A stretch of DNA of 64,000 bases from Caulobacter sp. BP25 (GCF_002737755.1 NZ_PEGH01000017.1:310001-374000), one strand, 5' to 3'. Numbered from the stretch's first letter, positions 47,841-55,965 are shown. Program-made: numbers and translations. The notes: generated by a model from the letters alone, not told the origin.

Positions 47841-47871
47841 AAAAAGGCGACCGGCCGGGCCGATCGCCTTT
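47841..47871 (-). terminator. Terminator of the glycine-zipper lipoprotein gene
   Basis: AAAGGCGA / TCGCCTTT outer stem (47843-47850 with 47864-47871) around a GC-rich loop, followed on the minus strand by a T run (47841-47845). Lies 25 bases past the stop at 47896. Confidence 0.7.
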
Positions 47872-47895
47872 CGAAATGAGCGCGACGGCCCCTGC

Positions 47896-48235
47896 TTAGT
47901 AGCGGGGAGCGCCGTCTTCCCAATAGTAACGGCCGCTGCGGGAGTCGTAGTAGTAGTAGCGCCCCGCGCGCTCGTCGTAATACTGCCTGCGATTGACGGA
48001 GTTCGCGCCGCAGCCGCCGTCTTCACGGCAACCTTTCACGCGCCGACCGTCCCGCCCAGCGCCGCGCCCACAGCCGCGCCAGTGCTCGCGCTACCCCCGC
48101 CGACATTGTTGCCGATCACCGCGCCCGCCAGCGCGCCCAGAGCCCCGCGGCGGCGTTGCGCTCCACATTGCCGGTCGAGGTGCACGCTGCGGCGAGCACA
48201 CCCACGCCCATCAGAGCGATCATGGTCGTCTTCAT
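47896..48235 (-). pseudogene. Glycine-zipper lipoprotein, interrupted by two frameshifts
   Basis: ATG at 48235 gives a lipoprotein signal (MKTTMIALMGVGVLAAAC). Reading then needs one extra base at the C run 48143-48146 to reach the glycine-zipper segment (ALGALAGAVIGNNVGGGSA). It needs another at 48050-48052 to reach the C-terminal part (VKGCREDGGCGANSVN, then a Tyr-rich tail YYYYDSRSGRYYW). With both corrected the product is about 113 aa. The intact family is a small envelope lipoprotein. No frame alone covers more than a third of it. Confidence 0.65.
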
Positions 48236-48308
48236 CTTGGCTCTCCGTTCCGAGCTTGTCCCCTGCCCAGCAAACGGCCACCGTCAGGGGAGGGTTCCGC
48301 ACGCAAGC

Positions 48309-48334
48309 GGAACCCTGGCCAAGTCCGGGCCGTT
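48309..48334 (+). promoter_or_regulatory. SigT/EcfG promoter of the lipid-kinase operon
   Basis: GGAAC (48309-48313), 17 bases, CGTT (48331-48334). Transcription would start near 48341, seven bases before an in-frame ATG (48348) and 25 before the favoured GTG (48366). Confidence 0.75.
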
Positions 48335-48365
48335 GCGTCGCGAGATTATGGAACAGGGGGCGCCC

Positions 48366-49217
48366 GTGCGGCGGATCGATGTTGTCGTCAATACCGCCTC
48401 GGGGTCGGTCGGGCCGGACGCGCCGTCCATCGCCGAACGCCTGCTCGCGGAATACGGCGTCGCTGGACGGGTTTACGCCCCCCAGACGAATGAGCTGGAG
48501 ATGTGCCTGCGGAACGTCATCGACGCCGCGCCGGACGCCGTCCTGGTCCTGGCTGGCGACGGCACAGCTCGGGCGGCGGCGGAGTTAGCCGGGCATCTGG
48601 GACCGCTCATCGCGCCCCTTCCTGGCGGCACCATGAACATGTTGCCCCACGCTCTCTATGGCGAGCGGACCTGGCAAGACGTGATGGGCGACTGCCTGCG
48701 AAACGGTGAGGCGCGAATGATCTCGGGCGGCGAGGTCGGGGGTCGCCTCTTCTTCGTCGCCGCCATCCTCGGCAGCCCGGCTCTGTGGGCGACGGCGCGA
48801 GAGGCGGCGCGCAAAGGTCGCTTCGATCTGGCGATCGCCAGAGCACGCAGAGCCTTCCAACGCGCCTTTTCCGGCAGGTTGCGTTTTTCGTTGGACGGTC
48901 GCCCCAAGCAGAGAGCCGAGGCATTGACCCTGATGTGTCCACTGGTGTCGCCCGCGCTCGACGCGGAAGAGCGAGCCTTGGAGGCGGCCGCGCTTGACCC
49001 GTCAAGCGCGCTGGACGTCTTCCGCCTGGGCTTCAACGCCGCGCGCGGTCAGTGGCGTGAGGACCCTTCGGTATCCGTGGGGCGGTGCCGAACCGGCAAC
49101 GTCTGGGCGGGCGGACGCATACCCGCTATTCTGGACGGCGAGCCAACGCGCTTCGATCCGAAAGTGTCGATCCGCTTCCGCCCTAAAGCCTTCCGCGCCC
49201 TGGTTCCCCCCGCATGA
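48366..49217 (+). CDS. Diacylglycerol kinase-like (LCB5/YegS family) protein
   Basis: 283 aa. N-terminal catalytic domain with RRIDVVVNTASGSVG, LAGDGTARAAAELAG (variant of GGDGT) and LPGGTMNMLPHALYG, the ATP-binding signature. C-terminal beta domain with GGRLFFVAAILG and GGRIPAILDGEPTRF. Predicted to phosphorylate a membrane lipid. GTG at 48366 has AGGGGG five bases upstream and suits the mapped promoter position better than ATG 48348. Overlaps the phosphoesterase gene by 4 bases. Confidence 0.82.
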   Translation: MRRIDVVVNTASGSVGPDAPSIAERLLAEYGVAGRVYAPQTNELEMCLRNVIDAAPDAVLVLAGDGTARAAAELAGHLGPLIAPLPGGTMNMLPHALYGERTWQDVMGDCLRNGEARMISGGEVGGRLFFVAAILGSPALWATAREAARKGRFDLAIARARRAFQRAFSGRLRFSLDGRPKQRAEALTLMCPLVSPALDAEERALEAAALDPSSALDVFRLGFNAARGQWREDPSVSVGRCRTGNVWAGGRIPAILDGEPTRFDPKVSIRFRPKAFRALVPPA

Positions 49218-49999
49218 AGCTAGTCCAGATTTCGGACATCCATTTCGGCGGCGAAAACCGCGAGGCTGTGAAGGCGGCGACCAACCACATCCGTGACGAA
49301 GCGCCGGATCTAGTCGTCGTGGCGGGCGACCTGACGATGGACGGCAGAAGGTCGGAGTTCGACGCGGCGGCGGCCTGGCTGAAGACGCTTCCACGTCCCA
49401 TTCTGGCCGTTCCGGGCAACCACGACACTCCGTTCGTGGGGCCTGGCGAGCTCTGGACTCGGTTCACACGACCTTGGCGACGGTTCAGCGATCGGTTCGG
49501 AACCGAGGACGGCGCGGCCTGGCGCGCCCCAGGGGTCATCGTCACCTCTCTCAATACCGCGCGGGCCGCCCAACTGCGCTGGAACTGGTCCAAGGGCGCC
49601 GTATCGCGCGCCCAAATCCGTCGAGTAAGCGCGATGCTGTCGGGCGCGCATAGGGAAGACTTGAAAGTCGTCGTCTGCCATCACCCGCTGATGGAAGTGC
49701 TAGGCGGTCCAATGACTGCGCGTGTTCGCGGCGGTGTCGACGCAGCCAACCATTTCGTCCAGGCGGGCGCGGATATCGTGCTGTCGGGTCACATCCACCT
49801 GCCGTTCGTGACGGCGATCCCGTTTGGCGACGGCAAGACGCAGTTGATAGGATCTGGAACGTTGTCCCTGCGCGAGCGGGGCGCCGCGCCGGGCTTCAAT
49901 CTGATCGAGGTGGAGCCCGACTGCGTGCGCGTCAAAGCCCTTGCCTACGAACGGGGACGCTTCGACGTCTGGCGCACTTGGGCATTCGACAGGCGTTGA
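49214..49999 (+). CDS. Calcineurin-like metallophosphoesterase
   Basis: 261 aa with the complete metal-site series: ISDIHFGG, VAGDLTMDG, VPGNHDTP, VCHHPLM and SGHIHLPF. Cytoplasmic, no signal peptide. It resembles the CpdA/Icc group, though substrate cannot be told. Coupled to the lipid kinase by ATGA overlap, so it is probably part of the same SigT-controlled operon; a role in turning over the phosphorylated lipid or its headgroup is only a guess. Confidence 0.88.
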   Translation: MKLVQISDIHFGGENREAVKAATNHIRDEAPDLVVVAGDLTMDGRRSEFDAAAAWLKTLPRPILAVPGNHDTPFVGPGELWTRFTRPWRRFSDRFGTEDGAAWRAPGVIVTSLNTARAAQLRWNWSKGAVSRAQIRRVSAMLSGAHREDLKVVVCHHPLMEVLGGPMTARVRGGVDAANHFVQAGADIVLSGHIHLPFVTAIPFGDGKTQLIGSGTLSLRERGAAPGFNLIEVEPDCVRVKALAYERGRFDVWRTWAFDRR

Positions 50000-50003
50000 T
50001 ACG

Positions 50004-50031
50004 AAAACGGCGCGGCCGAGGCCGCGCCGTT
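50004..50031. terminator. Terminator between the phosphoesterase and DUF1328 genes
   Basis: 11-bp stem (AACGGCGCGGC / GCCGCGCCGTT, 50006-50031) with loop CGAG. On the minus strand it is followed by TTTT (50004-50007), so it mainly serves the DUF1328 gene; it may also stop plus-strand transcripts. Confidence 0.75.
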
Positions 50032-50055
50032 GATGTGCATGGGTCTCATCACCGG

Positions 50056-50229
50056 CTAGGGCGCACGCCGCCCTCTGAACAGGTGGCTGACTAACGACAC
50101 CAGGAACAGGATCAGGAAGACGTAGAACAGAATCTTGGCGATCCCCATCGCCGCGCCCGCGATACTGGTGAAGCCCAGCAGGGCGGCGATCAGGGCGATC
50201 ACCAGGAAGGTCAGGGCCCAATTCAGCAT
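50056..50229 (-). CDS. DUF1328/YtjA-type small membrane protein
   Basis: 57 aa: [40 protein letters not shown] and a basic tail HLFRGRRAP. This is the two-helix DUF1328 pattern. GGAGAGG lies about 6 bases before the ATG. A perfect SigT promoter starts 103 bases upstream. Such proteins recur in stress regulons; function unknown. Confidence 0.88.
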   Translation of the reverse strand: MLNWALTFLVIALIAALLGFTSIAGAAMGIAKILFYVFLILFLVSLVSHLFRGRRAP

Positions 50230-50306
50230 TGGCCTCTCCGGATTGGCCGGCGGGTCGCCGGGCGGGTTTGTCCATCAGCGAGACCTCCACGGCCTCGCTT
50301 GTCGAC

Positions 50307-50332
50307 AACGCGCCCGGCGATCCGGACGTTCC
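50307..50332 (-). promoter_or_regulatory. SigT/EcfG promoter of the DUF1328 gene
   Basis: Minus-strand GGAAC (50328-50332), 17 bases, CGTT (50307-50310). Lies in the short gap after the sodB stop, 78 bases from the DUF1328 start. Confidence 0.7.
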
Positions 50333-50343
50333 GATCCAAAAAC

Positions 50344-50961
50344 CTATTCCGGAGCCGGATAGGCCCAGCCCTGAGCGCCAGCCTTCGCGGCGGCGTACTG
50401 GCTATCGGCCAGCGACCAGTTGGCCAGGTTGTCGAAGAAGGCTTCCAGGAAGGCCTTCCGCAGGTTCTGATAGTCTAGGTAGTAGGCGTGCTCCCAAACG
50501 TCCGCGACCAACAGAGCGGTCAGGTCTTGCGTGACGGGGCTCTCGGCGTCGTGGGTCGAGATGATCTTCAGCGCGCCCGAGGCGTCCGAGACCAGCCACA
50601 CCCAGCCCGAGCCGAAGTGGCCAATGCCTTCGGCGACGAACTTTTCCTTCAGCTCGGCGAGACCGCCGAAGGTGCTGTCGATCGCGGCGGCGAGCTCGGC
50701 GCTCGGAGCGGTCTTGGTTGGGCTCATGCCGTCCCAGAAGAAGGCATGGTTCCAGGCCTGCGCGGCGTTGTTGAACACCTTGCCCGGACCGGCCGACTTG
50801 ATGACCGCCTCGAGCGAGCCCTTGTCGTCGCCGTTCAGCAGGCCATTCAGGGCCGTGACATAGGCGGCGTGATGCTTGTCGTGGTGAAAGTGGAGCGTGT
50901 TGGCGGAGATGGTCGGCTCCAGCGCATCATAGGCGTAGGGCAGGTCCGGCAGCTTGTACAT
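50344..50961 (-). CDS. sodB: Superoxide dismutase, Fe type
   Basis: 205-aa cytoplasmic Fe/Mn superoxide dismutase. Metal ligands lie in TLHFHHDKHHAAYV, NHAFFWDGM and DVWEHAYYLDYQN; GSGWVWLV and the Gln position favour Fe. GGAG precedes the ATG at 50961; a TGGGAA/TTCCCA inverted repeat lies at 50972-50987, role unclear. No SigT promoter is seen directly upstream. Confidence 0.95.
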   Translation of the reverse strand: MYKLPDLPYAYDALEPTISANTLHFHHDKHHAAYVTALNGLLNGDDKGSLEAVIKSAGPGKVFNNAAQAWNHAFFWDGMSPTKTAPSAELAAAIDSTFGGLAELKEKFVAEGIGHFGSGWVWLVSDASGALKIISTHDAESPVTQDLTALLVADVWEHAYYLDYQNLRKAFLEAFFDNLANWSLADSQYAAAKAGAQGWAYPAPE

Positions 50962-51122
50962 GTTCACTCCATGGGAAGGCGTTCCCATGAAGGGAGGAGC
51001 GGGAACGCGACGTGGCATCTAGAGGCACGCGGGCGAAAGTGTAAGTCGCCAGCCGCATGATCTTGGTCAAATTTTAGAGATAAATTCCCTTTGAAACTTG
51101 GGGCTTCCGGGCCTTGAGCAGG

Positions 51123-51168
51123 ACATCGCCGCCACCGGAGAACGCGGACGGCGGCGATATTTTGCTTT
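51123..51168 (+). terminator. Plus-strand terminator-like hairpin with no upstream gene
   Basis: ATCGCCGCC (51123-51131) pairs with GGCGGCGAT (51148-51156), followed by ATTTTGCTTTG. In the + orientation this is a good intrinsic terminator, yet no + strand gene precedes it in the 160 bases after sodB. It may end a small RNA. It could also serve as a structure on the minus-strand transcript of the holin-like gene. Confidence 0.45.
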
Positions 51169-51178
51169 GTTGCGCGCT

Positions 51179-51574
51179 TCAGCGCTGCGGTGGCTTCGGA
51201 TCCAGGAAGGCCTTCGCCAGCGAGGCCGTAAGCGTCGGGTTCTTCAGCGCGATGATACCCGCCGCCAAGCCCAAGCCCAGCGACATGAGAGGACGCTCTC
51301 GCACGATCTCGACGACCTTTCCGGTGAGATCGAAACCACCCTGCGGAACGTCCTGATGAGGAGCGCGGCGGCTCTCGGCCTTGCGGGCGGCGATCATCCC
51401 CGCGATCGCGACGATCAGGGCCGCTACCGCCGCGACAATGGCCGAGGCGCCGGCGGCGCCAACCGCCGGCAACAGGATGGCGTAGAGCGCGAAGGCGGCG
51501 GAGACGACACTGACGGCGGCGGCGGCGGCGATCGCCGCGGCCGCCGCCAGGGTCATGAGGGTTTTCTCGAACAT
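51179..51574 (-). CDS. Holin-superfamily-like membrane protein
   Basis: 131 aa with two hydrophobic blocks (LAAAAAIAAAAAVSVVSAAFALYAI-type, and AGASAIVAAVAALIVAIAGMI) and a C-terminal amphipathic part with a third short helix (LGLGLAAGIIALK). It resembles the Phage_holin_3_6-type proteins common in stress loci. Its ATG overlaps the DUF883 stop (TGATG), so both are translated together from the SigT promoter. Confidence 0.65.
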   Translation of the reverse strand: MFEKTLMTLAAAAAIAAAAAVSVVSAAFALYAILLPAVGAAGASAIVAAVAALIVAIAGMIAARKAESRRAPHQDVPQGGFDLTGKVVEIVRERPLMSLGLGLAAGIIALKNPTLTASLAKAFLDPKPPQR

Positions 51575-51924
51575 CACCGGTTGTTACTGCGACCGCCGGC
51601 GATCAGGAGGCCGATCAGCACACCGACGCCCACGCCAGCGAGCGTGGCGGTGATCGGGCGCTCACGCACGCGCTCCGAGACATAGCGCTGGGCTTCCTCA
51701 AGCTGCTCACCAGCGGTGTCGGTATAGGCGCGGCTCTGGGCGCGCAGCGTCTCGAAGCCCTCGGCTACCGACTTTTCCACGCGCTTGGCGGCTTCGGTCA
51801 GCGAAATCCGCGCGGCGTGAGCGGCCTCGGCGAAGCTGCGCTCGGCGTGCTCGACGGCTTCTAGCGTGGCGCCCTTGGCCTTGTCGGCTTCCTTGGCGGC
51901 GGTGTTCAGGGAATTGGCGGGCAT
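51574..51924 (-). CDS. DUF883/ElaB-YqjD-like membrane-anchored protein
   Basis: 116 aa: long amphipathic helices (EADKAKGATLEAVEHAERSF, AAKRVEKSVAEGFETLRAQ), then the RERPITATLAGVGVGVLIGLLIA C-terminal membrane helix and GGRSNNR end. This matches the DUF883 pattern of ribosome- or membrane-associated stress proteins. ATG 51924 is chosen because AGGAG stands 6 bases upstream. First gene of the pair with the holin-like gene. Confidence 0.85.
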   Translation of the reverse strand: MPANSLNTAAKEADKAKGATLEAVEHAERSFAEAAHAARISLTEAAKRVEKSVAEGFETLRAQSRAYTDTAGEQLEEAQRYVSERVRERPITATLAGVGVGVLIGLLIAGGRSNNR

Positions 51925-51979
51925 GGTCATCTCCTGTTCGCGACGCAACCGACCGGGACGCGGGAAGCGACGTCCCGAC

Positions 51980-52005
51980 AACGCTGCTTTCGTCGCTGCG
52001 GTTCC
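51980..52005 (-). promoter_or_regulatory. SigT/EcfG promoter of the DUF883 pair
   Basis: Minus-strand GGAAC (52001-52005), 17 bases, CGTT (51980-51983), 56 bases upstream of the DUF883 start. Confidence 0.75.
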
Positions 52006-52108
52006 ACGATACTCAAGGACCCCAAGCTTCACCACTCGGAATCCGCTGAGAAACGGCCCCGATTCAAAGGCGCTCGCGCCGAACGCGAACCAAGTTTAAG
52101 GTCGAATC

Positions 52109-53947
52109 ATGGACGACGCCCCAATCGTCAGCGACGACCGTCAGGAATCCGCCCGCCTCAAGGCTTTGCGCGCGCTTGGAATTCTGGATGGCGAGGTCAA
52201 CCAACCGCGACTGCTGCGCGTGGCGCGATTGGCGGCTCGGCTGTTCGACGCCCCCAAGGCGGCCGTCGTGCTGGTCGATGAGGCCAGGATCTGGCGAAAA
52301 GCTTTTGTCGGTTATCCGGCGCCGGACGCCCCGCGCTGTGGCGACTTGGCCGAACGCGTCGTCGCTGCGGGACGGGTTGTCGATCTCGCGGCGCCGATCC
52401 GGGACTGCCAAGGCTATGTCCTAGGCGCTTTGGTCGTCGAGGGCCCTGGCGCGGCTGGTCTTGTTCAGCCGGAGGATCTCCAGGCGCTTGAGGATCTGGC
52501 CGACCTCGCGGCGGAAATCCTCACTGTCAAGCCGGAAGCCGCTCGGACGCTCGAGGGCGAACGCCTGAATCTGGCGATCGCCGCTGCGGCGCTGGGTGAA
52601 TTCGAATGGGACATCCAGCGCGATGTCTTCAAGATCAGCCCACGTCTGGCGAAGATCGCGGGTATCGCCCCGGGCGTGATCCCGTCCGAAGGCGGCGCGG
52701 CGCTCTTCCCCTATGTGCATCCTGACGACCGCGAGGCCGCGCGGGAGACGATCAACCAGCAACTGCGCGAGACGGGTCGATACGCCGCTGAATATCGGCG
52801 CTTGCCCGACCCAGACGGTCACGCGGTCTGGTATCATAGCTCAGGCGTGATGTTGTTCGGGCCAGATCACGAGCCGACCCATGTGATCGGCGTGGTCCAG
52901 GACATCAGCGAACGCAAGGCCGAGGAAGAGCAGCGCGAGAATCTCGTCGCCGAGCTGGATCATCGGATCAAGAACCTCTTGGCGGTCGTGCAGTCAGTCG
53001 CCGCCCAATCGGCGCGGAAGTCCGCCTCGCTCGACGTCTTCCTAAAAACCTTCGCCGCGCGCCTGAAGTCGATGAGCTCGGCGCACGACCTGCTGACCGC
53101 CGCCCGTTGGCGAGGCGCGACCCTGGCGCGGATCGCCGCCGCCGAGCTGGGCGGCCTCGCACCCACCCAGACACGCTGGGACGGCCCTGAACTTTTCCTG
53201 ACGCCTCGCGCGGCGTCGGCCCTATCGCTGGCCTTGCACGAGCTGGCGGTCAACGCCGTACGCTACGGCTCGCTGTCGACCGAGAATGGCAAGGTGGAGG
53301 TCGTCTGGCGCCACTCGCCGGAAGGCGGCTTCGCGCTCGAATGGCTCGAGACCGGCGGACCGCCTGCGGTCGCGCCCTTGACCAAGGGTTTCGGCGCCAC
53401 CCTGATCGAAGACGTCGCGGGCCGGGAACTGGGCGGCTCGGCCAAGATCACCTATCGCCCCAGCGGCGTCACCGCCATGATCGTCGGCGCGGCCGAAGCG
53501 CTCGCCGACGCGCTGCCAGTCGAACCGGTCAGCGCGGCGCCCGAACGGATCGTCGAGACCGTGGTCGCTGCGGATGAGACCGTGCGGCCCGGTGCGATCG
53601 CCGGCCTCAAGGTGCTGATCGTCGAGGACTCGCTCCTGCTGGCTCTAGAGCTTGAGGCGGGCCTGGAAGACGCCGGCGTCGAGGTGGTGGGCTGCGCCGC
53701 CGAGCTGAGCGAGGCTCTCTCGATGCTCGAGAAGGACTTCGACGTCGCGGTGCTGGACGCCGACCTCAACGGTCAGTCCGTGGCCCCTGTCGCCGAGATT
53801 CTGCGCAGCATGGGCCGCCCCTTCGTGTTCGCCACGGGCTACGCCGACAAGGCCGCGCCGATGGGTTTCGACGCGCCGATCGTGCGCAAGCCGTACAATG
53901 TCCACCAGATCGCTCGCGCCGTGGCCGGGGTGACCGGAAGAGCCTGA
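52109..53947 (+). CDS. HWE-family hybrid sensor histidine kinase
   Basis: 612 aa, soluble. GAF domain (about 30-150), PAS (155-270, with VWYHSSGVMLFG and HVIGVVQDISERKAEEE), HWE kinase core (LDHRIKNLLAVVQSVAAQSA, then ALHELAVNAVRYGSLS and WLETGG, which carries the W-x-E signature). A C-terminal receiver (VLIVEDSLLLALELE, VAVLDADLNG, IVRKPYN) completes it. It is near the GSR locus and could feed PhyR, as several HWE/HisKA_2 kinases do, but that is inference. No promoter of the SigT type upstream. Confidence 0.88.
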   Translation: MDDAPIVSDDRQESARLKALRALGILDGEVNQPRLLRVARLAARLFDAPKAAVVLVDEARIWRKAFVGYPAPDAPRCGDLAERVVAAGRVVDLAAPIRDCQGYVLGALVVEGPGAAGLVQPEDLQALEDLADLAAEILTVKPEAARTLEGERLNLAIAAAALGEFEWDIQRDVFKISPRLAKIAGIAPGVIPSEGGAALFPYVHPDDREAARETINQQLRETGRYAAEYRRLPDPDGHAVWYHSSGVMLFGPDHEPTHVIGVVQDISERKAEEEQRENLVAELDHRIKNLLAVVQSVAAQSARKSASLDVFLKTFAARLKSMSSAHDLLTAARWRGATLARIAAAELGGLAPTQTRWDGPELFLTPRAASALSLALHELAVNAVRYGSLSTENGKVEVVWRHSPEGGFALEWLETGGPPAVAPLTKGFGATLIEDVAGRELGGSAKITYRPSGVTAMIVGAAEALADALPVEPVSAAPERIVETVVAADETVRPGAIAGLKVLIVEDSLLLALELEAGLEDAGVEVVGCAAELSEALSMLEKDFDVAVLDADLNGQSVAPVAEILRSMGRPFVFATGYADKAAPMGFDAPIVRKPYNVHQIARAVAGVTGRA

Positions 53948-53955
53948 GCCGCTCT

Positions 53956-55152
53956 CTAGATCACGCCGCGCGCCCGCAGGTCCGCCAAGGCGTCAGCATC
54001 CAGACCGGCCAGTTCGCCCAGGACAGCATCCGTATGCTCGCCGAGCCTTGGGCCCGGCCAGCGCACGCCCCCAGGCGTGTCGGTCAAACGCGGAAAGGCG
54101 TTCTGCATCTTGAGCTGGCCAAACACCGGATGTGGCACGGTGACGATCGACTCCCGCGCCAGGAACTGGGGGTCCTCCAGCATGTCGGGCGCACGATAGA
54201 TGCGGCCGGTCGCCAGACCTGCCATCTCCAGCTTGGGTAACAGGTCCTCGATGTCCTGGTCGGCGGTCCAGGCCGCGATGCGGGCGTCGAGTTCGGCCTG
54301 ATGGGCGCCACGCGCGGCGTGGTCGCGATAACGCGGGTCGTCAGCGAGGTCTGGACGCCCCATCAGGTCGCAAAGCCGCCTAAACAGCGTGTCCTGGTTG
54401 GCGCCGATCAGCACCAGTTCGCCCGACCGAGTCGGATAGACGTTCGAAGGCGCTATGCCCGGAAGCACAGCGCCAGAACGCTCCCGAATGTAGCCTGTCA
54501 GATCATACTCGGTGATCAGGTTCTCCATCACCGTCAGCACGCTCTCGTAGATCGCCGCGTCGACCACCTGGCCCTTGCCGGTCCGCTGACGAGCGTGGAG
54601 AGCCATCATCACGCCCAGCGCGGCGTTCAGGCCTGAAAGGCTGTCGCCAATCGAGATACCCGCACGCGCCGGCGGCCGATCGAGCTCGCCGGTGATGTGG
54701 CGCAGGCCTCCCATGGCTTCGCCGACCAGCGCATAGCCGGCGCGCTTGGCGTAGGGTCCGGTCTGACCGAAGCCAGAAACGCGGGCCATCACGAGACCCG
54801 GATTGGTCTTGGCCAAGGCCTCGTAGCCCATGCCCCACTTTTCCAGGGTGCCCGGCCGGAAGTTCTCGACGACAACGTCAGCCTTGGCGATCAGCGCGCG
54901 GGCGATATCGCGGCCCTCATCGGTGCGCAGGTCGATCGTGACCGACTTCTTGTTGCGGCCAATCACCGGCCACCAGGGCGAGAGCCCCTTGGGCTTGGAG
55001 CGGCCCCACTGGCGCATGGGGTCGCCGACCTTAGGGTCCTCGAGCTTGATCACTTCAGCGCCGAAGTCACCCAGCACCTGTCCACAAAAGGGGCCGGCGA
55101 TCAGCGAACCCATCTCGATCACGCGCAATCCGGAAAGTGGACCTTCGGCCAT
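53956..55152 (-). CDS. CaiB/BaiF family (type III) CoA-transferase
   Basis: 398 aa. LSGLRVIEMGSLIAGPFCGQVLGDFGAEVIKLEDP is the usual N-terminal signature; KSVTIDLRTDEGRDIA and RARAGISIGD (catalytic Asp in GD) follow. Would move CoA between acids by a glutamyl/aspartyl thioester route; acids unknown. ATG at 55152 is preferred because GGGGA sits 8 bases upstream; ATGs at 55158 and 55173 are possible. Convergent with the HWE kinase. Confidence 0.88.
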   Translation of the reverse strand: MAEGPLSGLRVIEMGSLIAGPFCGQVLGDFGAEVIKLEDPKVGDPMRQWGRSKPKGLSPWWPVIGRNKKSVTIDLRTDEGRDIARALIAKADVVVENFRPGTLEKWGMGYEALAKTNPGLVMARVSGFGQTGPYAKRAGYALVGEAMGGLRHITGELDRPPARAGISIGDSLSGLNAALGVMMALHARQRTGKGQVVDAAIYESVLTVMENLITEYDLTGYIRERSGAVLPGIAPSNVYPTRSGELVLIGANQDTLFRRLCDLMGRPDLADDPRYRDHAARGAHQAELDARIAAWTADQDIEDLLPKLEMAGLATGRIYRAPDMLEDPQFLARESIVTVPHPVFGQLKMQNAFPRLTDTPGGVRWPGPRLGEHTDAVLGELAGLDADALADLRARGVI

Positions 55153-55174
55153 TGGCATGTTCCCCAGCTTCACG

Positions 55175-55200
55175 GGAACCGATCACGGCCCCGTGAGGTT
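55175..55200 (+). promoter_or_regulatory. Near-match SigT promoter (GGAAC-N17-GGTT)
   Basis: GGAAC (55175-55179), 17 bases, GGTT (55197-55200), one mismatch in the -10. It points at the DUF4142 lipoprotein gene 78 bases away. Weaker than the perfect sites. Confidence 0.3.
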
Positions 55201-55277
55201 ATTGCGGCACGACGGCGAACCGCGGCGCCGGAGTTTTATCCCTCTCTACAAAAAAGAACTCAGGGAAAGACACAGCC

Positions 55278-55910
55278 ATGACCCGTCACCTAATGATTGT
55301 CGGCGCCGCCATTGCGGCGCTGAGCCTCGCCGCCTGCGGCCAGAAGACAGACGAAACCAAGGGCGCAGCGACGCCGGCCGAGCAAGCCGCGACGCCGGAC
55401 GCCAATCCGGCGGCCACCATTCCGACCCCCTCGGATGAAACCCGCGCCGATGTGTTCGTCGCCAAGGCCGCTGCCAACGACATGTTCGAGATCGAAGCCG
55501 CCAAGATCGTGGCCAAGCGCTCGACCAACCCGTCGGTCAAAACCTTCGCGGCCAATATGCAAAAGGCGCATATGAAGACGACCGAGGAACTCAAGGTCGC
55601 CATCGCCGCATCGGGCGCTTCGATCACGACGCCGACCATGCTGCCGCAAGACCTCCAGGAGGACCTGGACGACCTGAACAAGGCCGACGCTAAGGACTTC
55701 GACAAGAAGTACGCCGACAGCCAGGTCGACACCCACCAGGCCACTCTGAATCTTTTGCAGCGCTATGCGCAGGACGGCGACAACGCCGCCCTGAAGACGT
55801 TCGCCGCCGCGACCGCCCCGAAGGTTCAGCAGCACCTGAACATGGCCGAAGGCCTGAAGAACGGTTTCGACACCGGCGAGGACATCGCCGAGGCCAACGC
55901 CAAGCGCTAA
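55278..55910 (+). CDS. DUF4142 lipoprotein
   Basis: 210 aa. Signal peptide with lipobox LSLAAC, a low-complexity linker rich in Ala/Pro/Thr (DETKGAATPAEQAATPDANPA region), then the DUF4142 helical domain (VFVAKAAANDMFEIEAAKIV, NPSVKTFAANMQKAHMKTTEEL, HLNMAEGLKNGF). These proteins are ferritin-like four-helix bundles of unknown activity. Terminator follows the stop. Confidence 0.88.
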   Translation: MTRHLMIVGAAIAALSLAACGQKTDETKGAATPAEQAATPDANPAATIPTPSDETRADVFVAKAAANDMFEIEAAKIVAKRSTNPSVKTFAANMQKAHMKTTEELKVAIAASGASITTPTMLPQDLQEDLDDLNKADAKDFDKKYADSQVDTHQATLNLLQRYAQDGDNAALKTFAAATAPKVQQHLNMAEGLKNGFDTGEDIAEANAKR

Positions 55911-55925
55911 CTCTCTGTCGACTTG

Positions 55926-55960
55926 AAGGCCCGCCGCCCAAGCTGGATGGCGGGCCTCTT
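55926..55960 (+). terminator. Terminator after the DUF4142 gene
   Basis: GGCCCGCC (55928-55935) pairs with GGCGGGCC (55949-55956), preceded by AA and followed by TCTT. 18 bases after the stop, between convergent genes. Confidence 0.65.
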
Positions 55961-55965
55961 CAGAT

